Origin: an uncultured Collinsella sp.
GTDB taxonomy: Bacteria; Actinomycetota; Coriobacteriia; Coriobacteriales; Coriobacteriaceae
Reading direction: 5' to 3'
Assembly (NCBI GenBank): GCA_900545055.1
Contig: UQXP01000002.1
Coordinates: forward strand, 1 to 64,000
DNA: 64,000 nucleotides
A model generated the notes under the pieces. It was given only the letters and a program-made list of their open reading frames with translations, ran no database searches and had not been told where the DNA came from. The translations under genes and the position numbers were made by a program. Positions within the stretch are counted from its first letter, which is position 1. The number at the start of each line of letters is the position of its first letter. Positions 21,365-29,364 of this stretch are shown in pieces.

Positions 21365-21558
21365 AACGTTGCCCCGACGAGCACGTCGGATTCCCGGAAC
21401 GGGCCGCCCGCTGTTTAAGTTTGTCGCGAGTTCCGCACGCAAAGGAAAGCACTTAATGTGCTTTCCGTCTTGCGCAGGACTGTAGAGCAGCAAACTTAAA
21501 CAGCGGGCGGCCCGTTCCGGGAATCTGCCCCCGCGCACAGAAGGGGATTCCTTTTGTC
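21365..21558. repeat. left direct repeat of the sigma cassette, interrupted by H2
   Basis: 21365-21397 (AACGTTGCCCCGACGAGC onward) and 21527-21558 (GCCCCCGCGCACAGAAGG onward) match the two ends of the continuous repeat at 23382-23456. Hairpin element H2 sits between the two halves in this copy only. Confidence 0.85.
21389..21525. repeat. large hairpin element H2 (conserved core, private arms)
   Basis: Arms 21389-21423 and 21491-21525 are perfectly complementary over 35 bp. The 67-nt core (21424-21490) has TCGCGAGTTCCGCACG, the palindrome GGAAAGCAC-TTAAT-GTGCTTTCC (21444-21466) and GCAGGACTGTAGAGCAG. An inner CGCAA/TTGCG pair flanks the palindrome. The core is nearly identical to H3's; the arms are unrelated. 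Confidence 0.92.
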
Positions 21559-21580
21559 AAAAAGGGACAGGTTTATTTTG
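21558..21580 (+). repeat. GGGACAG-core small palindrome (a)
   Basis: CAAAA...TTTTG arms enclose the core AGGGACAGG. An identical copy in inverted orientation lies at 23353-23375, so the pair brackets the sigma/anti-sigma genes. Confidence 0.8.
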
Positions 21581-21679
21581 GTAGGTTATTCATGCTTGAA
21601 TTTGAAACATTCCTTTCGGTCAAAGCGTATCTATGGTGAGGGCCTCAGCAAGAATCATTACCGTCACCGGGAGGTGATT

Positions 21680-22198
21680 ATGGAAGAACAAGCTTTTAGA
21701 CAGGCGGTCGAAGATCACCGGGATGTCGTGTTTCGAATCGCATTGACGTACCTGCGCGATCGCGCCGATGCCGACGATGTTGCACAAGACGTCTTTCTTA
21801 AGTTGCTCAAAAGCGATGGACATTTTGAGAGTTGGGAGCATCTTCGCCGCTGGCTTATCCGGGTCACGATCAATGAATGTAAATCGCTCTTTCGAAAGCC
21901 ATGGAGGCGTGTGGAGGATATTGAGAACCTGGCCGATTCGCTTTCGACGGCGCAGGAGGAGACCAAGGCGGTCCTGTCAGACGTTATGCGACTTCCGGAG
22001 CGATTCCGTGTTCCCATCGTGCTCTATTACTATCTGGGCTTTTCGACCTCAGAGATTGCCGAGTTACTGCATGTGCCAGCCGCGACCGTTCGAACGCGTT
22101 TAGCTCGCGGCCGATCGAAGCTCAAATTCATCCTAGAGGAGGGCGACCGTGAAATCCAATCAAATCAAGCAGGCCTTCGAGTCCGTCCAAGCCGATAG
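21680..22198 (+). CDS. ECF-type RNA polymerase sigma factor
   Basis: The 172-residue product is an extracytoplasmic-function sigma factor that would direct polymerase to a small regulon, presumably including its own operon. Region 2 is YLRDRADADDVAQDVFLKLL (about residues 24-43) followed by LRRWLIRVTINECKS; region 4 is the helix-turn-helix LPERFRVPIVLYYY through STSEIAELLHVPAATVRTRL. Only these two domains are present. The ATG at 21680 follows GGGAGGTG; longer upstream reading runs into the repeat. The 3' end overlaps the next gene by 50 bases. The pair is visibly more A/T-rich than its neighbours and sits inside repeats, which suggests acquisition. Confidence 0.88.
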   Translation: MEEQAFRQAVEDHRDVVFRIALTYLRDRADADDVAQDVFLKLLKSDGHFESWEHLRRWLIRVTINECKSLFRKPWRRVEDIENLADSLSTAQEETKAVLSDVMRLPERFRVPIVLYYYLGFSTSEIAELLHVPAATVRTRLARGRSKLKFILEEGDREIQSNQAGLRVRPSR

Positions 22199-23225
22199 CG
22201 ATCTTGCTGACCGTGTTCTTTATGCCGCTGCTGGTGAGCCGCTTCGCCGAAAGGGTCACGCGAAGCCTCTGTATGTTGCCGTGATCGGATGCCTTGCCGG
22301 AGTGCTGGCGACCGGAGGGGTCGCCTACGCCGTTATCAATTCCAGCTATTTTGCCTCTGCCTGGGGAAACCACGGCAACGGGGATTCCATTACCTGGACT
22401 AATGGCGGCTCATCGGGGACTAAATATACCTACACCAGAGAGTTTGGTGATGGCATCGCGCCCCAAAGCTTGGAGGGTTCAGTACAGAAGGTCAATCTGT
22501 CCGTCGAGGGCAACGGCTATACACTCGACATTCATGATATGGCTATCGATAAAAACGGTTGCGGTGCCGTGACGTTTACGTTGTCCAATCCAAATGGTGT
22601 TAACTACTACAAGCCGGCAGCAGAGACTGGCGAACTTGTTCTCTATGGTGAAGAAGAACAAGGAATCGGCACGCCCAGCATGAACTTCGGCGAGGAATGG
22701 GCTGACACACGCTGCACCATTGATAAAGACACATCAAGCGATGCTGTCATTAATGGCACGATGTACTTTGCTTCTATGGATCGCGAGCGAGGTTTTCAAC
22801 ATGCGGTCACCTGGAATATCTCGTGGACCGAGGGCGAAGGCGAGGATGCGAAGCCGTTCGAGGCATCGACGCCCGAGTTTAGCGTTGGAGCGTACGTCGA
22901 TACAAAGGAACTCCGCTCCGGTGACTCACCTCTTGAGATTAGCCCGTTTTCCATCCAGACGCACATCGATGATTTGGGCTATGAAGCAGTTGATAATAAA
23001 CTGACCGTCAGCTACAAGGATGGATCTGAGCAGATTATCGAAGATGACGACGCAGGGGTGTTCAACTTATATTTTTCTTATGCGCGCAATAGCGGAGAGA
23101 ACATCTGGGTGCCAACGAAGTTGATTGATGTCGACCAAGTGGTCTCAGTAACGCTTGAGGGCACGAGGTGCACGTCAACAGGAGAGACCGAAACGGAAGT
23201 ACCCTTTACCATCGTCTATTCATAA
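22149..23225 (+). CDS. membrane-anchored anti-sigma-like protein (DUF4179-type)
   Basis: A 358-residue protein with a short cytoplasmic N terminus (about 40 residues), one membrane segment at about 41-64 (LYVAVIGCLAGVLATGGVAYAVI) and a large extracellular domain rich in Ser, Thr, Gly and acidic residues. This layout, and its 50-base overlap with the sigma gene, match anti-sigma factors of the DUF4179-like group in Gram-positive bacteria, in which the cytoplasmic stub holds the sigma factor. GTG start preceded by GAGGAGG. The extracellular signal is unknown. Function is inferred from pairing and topology rather than from a clear sigma-binding motif. Confidence 0.7.
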   Translation: MKSNQIKQAFESVQADSDLADRVLYAAAGEPLRRKGHAKPLYVAVIGCLAGVLATGGVAYAVINSSYFASAWGNHGNGDSITWTNGGSSGTKYTYTREFGDGIAPQSLEGSVQKVNLSVEGNGYTLDIHDMAIDKNGCGAVTFTLSNPNGVNYYKPAAETGELVLYGEEEQGIGTPSMNFGEEWADTRCTIDKDTSSDAVINGTMYFASMDRERGFQHAVTWNISWTEGEGEDAKPFEASTPEFSVGAYVDTKELRSGDSPLEISPFSIQTHIDDLGYEAVDNKLTVSYKDGSEQIIEDDDAGVFNLYFSYARNSGENIWVPTKLIDVDQVVSVTLEGTRCTSTGETETEVPFTIVYS

Positions 23226-23230
23226 GATTT

Positions 23231-23266
23231 GGGGCCGCTTCTTACTAGGGGAAGCGGCCTCTTTTG
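23231..23266 (+). terminator. terminator of the sigma cassette
   Basis: GGCCGCTTC (23233-23241) pairs with GAAGCGGCC (23251-23259), followed by TCTTTTG. Confidence 0.85.
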
Positions 23267-23352
23267 CGTTAAATGGAAACGCCGCCGATTTCCATGCGAC
23301 AGGTGAGAGCAGATCACCGCTGGAGCGCGACATTTTCCCAGATAAAACCGAC

Positions 23353-23375
23353 CAAAATAAACCTGTCCCTTTTTG
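23353..23375 (-). repeat. GGGACAG-core small palindrome (b)
   Basis: Exact reverse complement of the element at 21558-21580 apart from one extension base; together they form inverted ends of the sigma cassette. Confidence 0.8.
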
Positions 23376-23381
23376 GCAGGT

Positions 23382-23456
23382 AACGTTGCCCCGACGAGCG
23401 CATCGGATTCCCGGTCCGGGCGGCCGCCCCCGCGCACAGAAGGGGATTCCTTTTGT
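23382..23456. repeat. right direct repeat of the sigma cassette, uninterrupted
   Basis: A 75-bp copy of the sequence at 21365-21397 plus 21527-21556. Here the two halves are joined by a short GC-rich stretch in place of hairpin element H2. The rest of 23226-23631 holds the b palindrome, a terminator and the rpsL promoter. Confidence 0.85.
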
Positions 23457-23509
23457 GTAGGCTTTGCGGAAATATGCTCATTTTGGGATACGCCCGGCGG
23501 CGTGGTCTG

Positions 23510-23538
23510 TTGACGGCACAGCTAACGCCACGTATCCT
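23510..23538 (+). promoter_or_regulatory. rpsL operon promoter
   Basis: TTGACG (23510-23515) and TATCCT (23533-23538) with a 17-base spacer; the predicted start is near 23545, about 87 bases before rpsL. Confidence 0.7.
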
Positions 23539-23631
23539 ATCGAACTGCGTGTTTCGTAGGGGGATGCTGACCCCTCGATTCAAGCCGTTGCACTTTACAG
23601 AAAGCTGGAATCATTCGAGAAGGAGTACGCT

Positions 23632-24009
23632 TTGCCTACTATTAACCAGCTGGTTCGCCAGGGCCGTCGTTCCGTGCCCAAGAAGTCCAAGAACGCTGCT
23701 CTGCAGCACAACTCCCAGAAGCGCGGCGTGTGCACCCGCGTCTTCACCACGAGCCCCAAGAAGCCGAACTCGGCTCTTCGTAAGGTTGCCCGTGTTCGCC
23801 TCGTCAACGGCATCGAAGTCACTGCTTACATCCCGGGTGAGGGCCACAACCTGCAGGAGCACTCCATCGTGCTCGTCCGCGGCGGTCGTGTCCGTGACCT
23901 CCCTGGTGTCCGTTATCACGTCATCCGTGGCGCCTACGACGCTGCTCCGGTCCAGAACCGTATGCAGGCCCGTTCCAAGTACGGTGCTAAGCGCCCCAAG
24001 GCCAAATAA
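23632..24009 (+). CDS. rpsL: 30S ribosomal protein S12
   Basis: Decoding-centre protein of 125 residues starting MPTINQLVRQGR, with KSKNAALQ, TTSPKKPNSALRKVARVRL (the lysine normally tied to streptomycin sensitivity is present), YIPGEGHNLQEHS and VRGGRVRDLPGVRYH. A TTG start is required because no ATG or GTG precedes the conserved N terminus; AAGGAG lies seven bases upstream. First gene of a str operon here reduced to rpsL-rpsG-fusA-rpsJ. Confidence 0.97.
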   Translation: MPTINQLVRQGRRSVPKKSKNAALQHNSQKRGVCTRVFTTSPKKPNSALRKVARVRLVNGIEVTAYIPGEGHNLQEHSIVLVRGGRVRDLPGVRYHVIRGAYDAAPVQNRMQARSKYGAKRPKAK

Positions 24010-24034
24010 GCCAGATAACGTTTTGATACTTTCG

Positions 24035-24060
24035 CCGTGTGCCGCCTAAGCGCCGCACGG
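24035..24060 (+). promoter_or_regulatory. hairpin between rpsL and rpsG, possible S7 target
   Basis: CCGTGTGCCGC (24035-24045) can pair with GCGCCGCACGG (24050-24060), with wobbles. In Escherichia coli S7 represses translation by binding the rpsL-rpsG junction; this hairpin is in the same place, but the match is positional only. Confidence 0.3.
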
Positions 24061-24082
24061 TAGACACTTAAGGAGATTTCAC

Positions 24083-24556
24083 ATGCCGCGTCGTGCAGCA
24101 GCTAATCGTCGTGAGGTTCAGCCTGACGCCGTTTACAACAACCGCCTGGTGACTCAGCTCATCAACAAGGTCCTTCTTGACGGCAAGAAGGCCACCGCTG
24201 AGCGCATCGTTTACACCGCTTTCGAGATCGTTGCCGAGAAGTCCGAGGGTGGCGACGCTCTCGCTACCTTCAAGAAGGCTATGGACAACGTCAAGCCCAC
24301 GCTCGAGGTTAAGCCCAAGCGTGTCGGTGGCGCTACCTATCAGGTCCCGATGGAGGTCAACTCCCGTCGTTCCACCGCTCTGGGTATCCGCTGGATCGTC
24401 AACTTCTCCCGCGCTCGCAAGGAGAAGACCATGGCCGAGCGTCTCGCCAACGAGATCCTCGACGCTTCCAACGGCCTGGGCGCTTCCGTCAAGAAGCGTG
24501 AGGACGTCTTTAAGATGGCCGAGGCCAACCGCGCGTTCTCTCACTATCGTTGGTAA
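24083..24556 (+). CDS. rpsG: 30S ribosomal protein S7
   Basis: Primary 16S-binding protein that nucleates the 30S head, 157 residues. Signatures: MPRRAAANRREVQPDAVYNN, LVTQLINKVLLDGKK, VKPKRVGGATYQVP and the C-terminal NRAFSHYRW. AAGGAGA precedes the ATG. fusA follows after 19 bases. In the E. coli str operon the S7 gene product is the autoregulator. Confidence 0.97.
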   Translation: MPRRAAANRREVQPDAVYNNRLVTQLINKVLLDGKKATAERIVYTAFEIVAEKSEGGDALATFKKAMDNVKPTLEVKPKRVGGATYQVPMEVNSRRSTALGIRWIVNFSRARKEKTMAERLANEILDASNGLGASVKKREDVFKMAEANRAFSHYRW

Positions 24557-24575
24557 GTTAAGGTAAGGAACTAAC

Positions 24576-26675
24576 ATGGCTAAGCCTAAGTACAAGCTTT
24601 CCGATACCCGTAACATCGGCATCATGGCCCACATCGATGCCGGTAAGACCACCACGACCGAGCGTATTCTTTACTACACCGGTAAGACCCACAAGATCGG
24701 TGAGGTCCATGAGGGCGCTGCCACCATGGACTGGATGGTTCAGGAGCAGGAGCGCGGCGTAACCATTACCTCCGCTGCTACCACGTGCTTCTGGAACAAG
24801 GACGGTAAGGACTACCGCATCCAGATCATCGACACCCCGGGCCACGTTGACTTCACCGCCGAGGTCGAGCGCTGCCTGCGCGTCCTCGATGGCGCTGTCG
24901 CCGTCTTCGACGCCGTTGCCGGCGTTCAGCCCCAGTCTGAGACCGTTTGGCGTCAGGCTTCTACCTTCAACGTCCCCCGCATCGCCTTCATCAACAAGTA
25001 TGACCGCGTGGGCGCTGACTTCTTCAACGCTATCGAGACCATGAAGGATCGTCTCGACGCTAACGCCGTGGCCGCTCAGGTCCCGATGGGCGCCGAGGAC
25101 AACTTCTGGGGCGTCATCGACCTGGTCACCATGACTGCATGGGACTTCAAGGCCGACGAGAAGGGTATGACCTACCCCGAGCCGATGGACGAGATCCCGG
25201 CTGAGTTTGCCGACATCGCTGCCACCAAGCGCGAGGAGCTCCTTGACGCTGCTGCCAGCTTTGACGACGAGCTCATGGAGAAGATCCTCATGGAGGAGGA
25301 CTTCACCGTCGAGGAGCTCAAGGCGGCTCTGCGTAAGGGCGTTCTGGCCAACGAGCTCAACCTCGTCTTCGTGGGCTCCGCCTACAAGAACAAGGGCGTT
25401 CAGGAGCTGCTCGACGCTGTCGTCGACTACCTGCCCAGCCCGCTCGACGTTGAGGCTGTCACCGGTACCGATCCGGACACCGGCGAGGAGATCCAGCGTC
25501 ATCCTTCCTTCGACGAGCCCTTCTCCGGCCTGGTCTTCAAGATCATGACCGACCCGTTCGTCGGTAAGCTCACCTATGTCCGCGTTTACTCCGGCCGCGC
25601 TGAGTCCGGCTCCTACGTGGTCAACGCTTCCAACGGTCAGCGCGAGCGTCTCGGCCGCATCCTCGAGATGAACGCCGCCGAGCGTATCGACCGTGACGAC
25701 GCTGCCGCCGGCGACATCGTCGCTTGCGTCGGCTTCAAGAACTCCACCACCGGTGACACCCTGTGCGCCGAGGGCAAGGAGATCGTCCTTGAGAAGATCG
25801 AGTTCGCTAAGCCCGTTATCGACGTTGCCATCGAGCCCAAGACCAAGGCCGAGCAGGACAAGATGTCCCTGGCTCTGACCAAGCTCGCCGAGGAGGACCC
25901 GACCTTCCAGGTGTCCACCAACCACGAGACCGGCCAGACCATCATCGCCGGCATGGGCGAGCTGCACCTCGAGATCATCGTCGACCGTCTGCTCCGCGAG
26001 TTCAAGGTTGACGCTAACGTTGGTAAGCCCCAGGTCGCCTACCGCGAGACCGCTGGTCACGACGTCGAGAAGGCTGAGGGCAAGTTCGTCCGTCAGTCCG
26101 GCGGTCGCGGTCAGTACGGCCACGCCGTCATCAAGCTTGAGAAGATGGAGGAGGGCTTCGGCTACGAGTTCGTCAACGCTATCGTCGGCGGCGTCGTGCC
26201 CAAGGAGTACATCCCGTCCATCGACAAGGGCATCCAGGAGGCCCTGAACACCGGTGTTATCGCCGGCTTCCCGGTCCTCGACGTTAAGGTCACCCTGTTC
26301 GACGGTTCTTACCACGAGGTCGACTCCTCCGAGGCCGCCTTCAAGATCGCCGGTTCCATGGCTATCAAGGACGCCCTCAAGAAGTCCGATCCGCAGCTGC
26401 TCGAGCCGATCATGGCTGTCGAGGTCGAGACCCCCGAGCAGTACATGGGCGACGTTATGGGCAACCTCTCCGGTCGCCGCGGCAAGATCGAGGGCATGGA
26501 GGATCGCAAGAACAGCAAGCTCATCCGTGCCAAGGTGCCGCTGGGCGAGATGTTCGGTTACGCTACCGACCTTCGCTCCCAGACCCAGGGCCGTGCATCC
26601 TACACGATGCAGTTCGACTCTTATGAGCCCGCGCCCAAGTCCATCGTGGACGAGGTCATGAGCAAGAACGCCTAA
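24576..26675 (+). CDS. fusA: elongation factor G
   Basis: Translocation GTPase of 699 residues. Domain I has G1 AHIDAGKTTTTER, the switch-II motif DTPGHVDF and G4 NKYD (usual NKMD). Domain II starts at about 295; domain III carries HLEIIVDRLLREF; domain IV carries SGGRGQYGHA; domain V lies near the C terminus (RSQTQGRASYTMQF). AAGGAAC precedes the ATG. tuf, which normally follows fusA in the str operon, is absent; rpsJ follows directly after 60 bases. Confidence 0.98.
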   Translation: MAKPKYKLSDTRNIGIMAHIDAGKTTTTERILYYTGKTHKIGEVHEGAATMDWMVQEQERGVTITSAATTCFWNKDGKDYRIQIIDTPGHVDFTAEVERCLRVLDGAVAVFDAVAGVQPQSETVWRQASTFNVPRIAFINKYDRVGADFFNAIETMKDRLDANAVAAQVPMGAEDNFWGVIDLVTMTAWDFKADEKGMTYPEPMDEIPAEFADIAATKREELLDAAASFDDELMEKILMEEDFTVEELKAALRKGVLANELNLVFVGSAYKNKGVQELLDAVVDYLPSPLDVEAVTGTDPDTGEEIQRHPSFDEPFSGLVFKIMTDPFVGKLTYVRVYSGRAESGSYVVNASNGQRERLGRILEMNAAERIDRDDAAAGDIVACVGFKNSTTGDTLCAEGKEIVLEKIEFAKPVIDVAIEPKTKAEQDKMSLALTKLAEEDPTFQVSTNHETGQTIIAGMGELHLEIIVDRLLREFKVDANVGKPQVAYRETAGHDVEKAEGKFVRQSGGRGQYGHAVIKLEKMEEGFGYEFVNAIVGGVVPKEYIPSIDKGIQEALNTGVIAGFPVLDVKVTLFDGSYHEVDSSEAAFKIAGSMAIKDALKKSDPQLLEPIMAVEVETPEQYMGDVMGNLSGRRGKIEGMEDRKNSKLIRAKVPLGEMFGYATDLRSQTQGRASYTMQFDSYEPAPKSIVDEVMSKNA

Positions 26676-26735
26676 GTTCGAGCTCCCTGTTACGTAATCC
26701 GCGAGAACATCTCTCGCACTCTTTGGAGGTTTAAG

Positions 26736-27044
26736 TTGGCTACCCAGAAGATCCGCATTCGCCTCAAGGGCTATGATCACGAGGTCGTCGATCAGTCCGC
26801 GAAGCTCATTGTCGAGACCGCTCAGAAGACCGGCGCTCGCGTTTCCGGTCCTGTCCCCCTGCCCACCGAGCGCAACCTGTACACGGTTATCCGCTCGCCG
26901 CACGTGAACAAGGACTCCCGTGAGCAGTTCGAGATGCGCACCCACAAGCGCCTCATCGACATCCTCGACCCCACCTCGGGCACCGTTGATTCGCTCATGC
27001 GTCTCGACCTCCCCGCTGGCGTCGACATCGACATCAAGCTCTAA
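26736..27044 (+). CDS. rpsJ: 30S ribosomal protein S10
   Basis: S10 (NusE) belongs to the 30S head and also acts in antitermination with NusB. The 102-residue product has QKIRIRLKGYDHEVVDQSAK, GPVPLPTERNLYTVIRSPHVNK and MRTHKRLIDI. A TTG start follows GGAGGT with a normal spacing. Normally rpsJ opens the S10 operon followed by rplC; here it closes the str operon and is followed by a terminator, with rplC 13.9 kb away. Confidence 0.97.
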   Translation: MATQKIRIRLKGYDHEVVDQSAKLIVETAQKTGARVSGPVPLPTERNLYTVIRSPHVNKDSREQFEMRTHKRLIDILDPTSGTVDSLMRLDLPAGVDIDIKL

Positions 27045-27065
27045 GCGAAATCGCTCATAGCTTAC

Positions 27066-27107
27066 AGAGCCCCGCTGCCATCTTGGTAGCGGGGCTCTTT
27101 TGTTTTG
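27066..27107 (+). terminator. terminator after rpsJ
   Basis: AGAGCCCCGCT pairs with AGCGGGGCTCT around a GCCATCTTGGT loop that can itself pair, followed by TTTGTTTTG. This ends the str operon. Confidence 0.9.
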
Positions 27108-27160
27108 CATGATGGCCTTGGGGGACCGGGTAATGCTGTCGAGCGGGTGGCTGTGGCGTC

Positions 27161-27937
27161 TTATTTACCCATGGGACGCAGCGATGCCTCCTCAAAATGG
27201 AAGGATTGCAAGCCGTCTTCCGTTTCGATACACGCGCGACCAAAGGCATCGACCGTTTGAAGGATGCCACGCGCCAGCTCGTCACCGGCAGGGGAGCGGG
27301 CGATAACGTGCTCCCCGATCCAATTGAGGTGAGTGATATATTCGTCGTGGACGGGAGCGAGCGGACCGGCGTCTTCTTTCTTGGCATTGAGGCGCTCTGC
27401 CCAGGCATCTACGGCGTCTATAACTGCGTGATAGACCTCATCGAGGAGCACATCGACGGTGGGAACATTCTCGTTGAGATCCGAGAGACCGATTGCCGGC
27501 AGGCCGCCATCGGGAACCTCTGAGGGCACATAGTTCACATTGACGCCAATGCCGCAGGCGGCAAAGGGCTTGCCCTCGTTGTCACGAGCCGCCTCGACCA
27601 GGATGCCGCCGAGTTTGCGCCCTCGCGCGACGAGGTCGTTGGGCCATTTGAGGCCGATCTCGTTAGCAAGACCTTGCGCCTCGAGCGCCTCGAGCACCGC
27701 TAAGCCGCTGACGGCGGCAAGACCAGAGTACTTGGCGGGATCAACACATGGACGTAGGACAATCGAGAGCAACAGGTTGCCGGCGGTTGAATCCCACTTG
27801 TGGCCGCGTCGGCCGCGTCCTGCCGTTTGCGCGCGGGCGGCAAGTCCCGTGCCGTGCGGCGCGCCCTGTTTACCTGCTTCGAGCAGGTCATCGTTGGTCG
27901 ATCCGGTTACGTCGACTATCGTTAATTGAGCATCCAT
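27161..27937 (-). CDS. birA: biotin-[acetyl-CoA-carboxylase] ligase
   Basis: Activates biotin to biotinyl-AMP and attaches it to the AccB lysine. The 258-residue product is a monofunctional (class I) ligase: it begins at the catalytic domain (VDVTGSTNDDL) with no N-terminal helix-turn-helix, so it should not repress transcription. Signatures: QTAGRGRRGHKW (biotin/AMP loop), LKWPNDL and KLGGILVEA, with a small C-terminal SH3-like domain. The ATG at 27937 follows GGAGG by eleven bases; longer readings run into the divergent promoter. Its position divergent from the operon encoding its target AccB is functionally coherent. Confidence 0.93.
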   Translation of the reverse strand: MDAQLTIVDVTGSTNDDLLEAGKQGAPHGTGLAARAQTAGRGRRGHKWDSTAGNLLLSIVLRPCVDPAKYSGLAAVSGLAVLEALEAQGLANEIGLKWPNDLVARGRKLGGILVEAARDNEGKPFAACGIGVNVNYVPSEVPDGGLPAIGLSDLNENVPTVDVLLDEVYHAVIDAVDAWAERLNAKKEDAGPLAPVHDEYITHLNWIGEHVIARSPAGDELARGILQTVDAFGRACIETEDGLQSFHFEEASLRPMGK

Positions 27938-28030
27938 AGCGGCTGCTACCTCCTTAATGAATAAGTGAATGACGCAATGGTGTCGAGAGATAGACACAAT
28001 GTGAAGCCTTTGTCGCATTTGGACAATTTA

Positions 28031-28096
28031 ATGTTAACACGTCAACAAGGCGAAGAATGCGCTATCCTCTCTTGGTCGATGTAAACACGTCAACAA
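28031..28096. promoter_or_regulatory. fab operon promoter with twin operator
   Basis: An 18-bp sequence occurs at 28031-28048 and 28079-28096 with one mismatch (core AACACGTCAACAA), 48 bases apart. Each contains an imperfect palindrome of the form GT(T/A)-AACACGTC-AAC. A -10-like TATCCT (28063-28068) lies between them, so the first copy covers the -35 region and the second reaches the fabH Shine-Dalgarno. It looks like an operator pair for an unidentified regulator. Confidence 0.55.
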
Positions 28097-28113
28097 CTCA
28101 AAGGAGGTTAGTG

Positions 28114-29073
28114 ATGGGTTTCACGATTCTTGGAACAGGCTCGGCGCTTCCCAAGCGCAGTGTTTCCAATGACGAGCTGTCCGAGTTCCTGGACACCTCG
28201 GATGAGTGGATTTTTACCCGCACGGGGATCAAGAGCCGCCATGTGTGCACCACCGAGTCGCTCGACGATCTTGCCGTGGCTGCGAGCGAGCAAGCGCTCC
28301 AGACGTCCGGAATCGATGCGAGCCAGCTGGATCTTATCGTCTGTTCGACGACGACGGGCGATCATCTCGTTCCTGCCGAAGCGTGCGCCGTTGCTGAGCG
28401 CTTGGGTGCCACATGTCCTGCTTTCGACGTTTCGGCGGCTTGTGCCGGCTTCGTATTTGCGGTCGATGTCGCCGAGGGCTATATCGCCCGCGGTCGCGCC
28501 AAACACGTGCTGGTCGTTGCAGCCGAGCAGATGACGCGCGCGCTCGATTGGACCGACCGTGCCACGTGCGTTCTCTTTGGCGATGGCGCGGGTGCTGCGG
28601 TCATAGAGGCCGGGGGAGAGAATCCCCTTGCTGTCGAGCTTTCGACGTCGCCTGACGTCGAAACACTGCGCGTCCCCGGATTGGTGGGCTCCTCGCCGTA
28701 TAAGACGGCGCAGGACCGCGAAAGCGTGCTTTCCATGAACGGCCGTCGCGTCTTCAAGTTTGGCGTCAATGCCATCTGCGACACGGTCAACAAGCTCGTC
28801 TGCGACGCGAGCATCGCGGTCGAGGACATCGACCACTTTGTATTCCATCAGGCTAACGAACGAATCCTGAGTCAGGCGGTCAAGCGCCTCGGTGTGCCAG
28901 ACGAGCGCGTGGTTCGAACGCTACGAGAGACCGGCAACATTTCGAGCGCCTGCATTCCCTTCGCGCTTGACCGGCTGGCACGCACTGACGTACTGAATGC
29001 GGGCGACACCATCGCCCTCGTTGGATTTGGCGCCGGCCTGGATATAGGTGGCTATCTGCTTCGTTGGAAGTAG
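28114..29073 (+). CDS. fabH: beta-ketoacyl-ACP synthase III
   Basis: Condenses an acyl-CoA primer with malonyl-ACP to start fatty-acid synthesis. The 319-residue product has the KAS III catalytic triad: Cys110 in SAACAGF, His245 in HQANERI and Asn275 in GNISSA, plus the N-terminal GTGSALPKRSVSN and DEWIFTRTGI. The ATG at 28114 follows AGGAGG by six bases; an in-frame ATG at 28057 falls on the promoter. First gene of the fatty-acid operon. Whether the primer is straight or branched cannot be read. Confidence 0.95.
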   Translation: MGFTILGTGSALPKRSVSNDELSEFLDTSDEWIFTRTGIKSRHVCTTESLDDLAVAASEQALQTSGIDASQLDLIVCSTTTGDHLVPAEACAVAERLGATCPAFDVSAACAGFVFAVDVAEGYIARGRAKHVLVVAAEQMTRALDWTDRATCVLFGDGAGAAVIEAGGENPLAVELSTSPDVETLRVPGLVGSSPYKTAQDRESVLSMNGRRVFKFGVNAICDTVNKLVCDASIAVEDIDHFVFHQANERILSQAVKRLGVPDERVVRTLRETGNISSACIPFALDRLARTDVLNAGDTIALVGFGAGLDIGGYLLRWK

Positions 29074-29125
29074 TCGCACATAGGAAATAAAAACGCCCCT
29101 AGGGCACAAACAAAGGAGAACTACC

Positions 29126-29362
29126 ATGGCAGATCAGAAGACCTTCGAGCGCGTTTGCGACGTTATCCGCGAGACCGCCGGTCTTGACGACGTCGAGATG
29201 AAGCCCGAGTCCACGCTTGAGGAGATTGGTCTCGACAGTCTGGGCACCGTCGAGATCCTCGTCGCCGTCGAGGACGAGTTTGGCATCCAGCTCGATACCG
29301 AGGAGAACCCCAAGACGGTCGGCGAGTTCGCCGATACGGTCGAGGCGGCATTGGAGAAGTAG
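29126..29362 (+). CDS. acpP: acyl carrier protein
   Basis: Carries growing acyl chains on phosphopantetheine. The 78-residue acidic protein has the attachment motif GLDSLGTVE with Ser38 and the usual four-helix pattern (FERVCDVI, STLEEI, VEILVAVEDEFGI, TVGEFADTVE). GGAGAAC precedes the ATG. It lies between fabH and fabK, its stop two bases before fabK. Confidence 0.96.
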   Translation: MADQKTFERVCDVIRETAGLDDVEMKPESTLEEIGLDSLGTVEILVAVEDEFGIQLDTEENPKTVGEFADTVEAALEK

Positions 29363-29364
29363 AG

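Noticed and set aside
21389..21525. Hairpin H2 as a plain rho-independent terminator of rpoC
   Set aside because: A conventional terminator with a T-run already lies at 21319-21357, H2 has no T-run, and its core is conserved at two other sites.
24558..27110. An 850-codon antisense frame opposite fusA and rpsJ
   Set aside because: Mirrors the highly biased codons of translation genes and spans the fusA-rpsJ gap without any gene signals.
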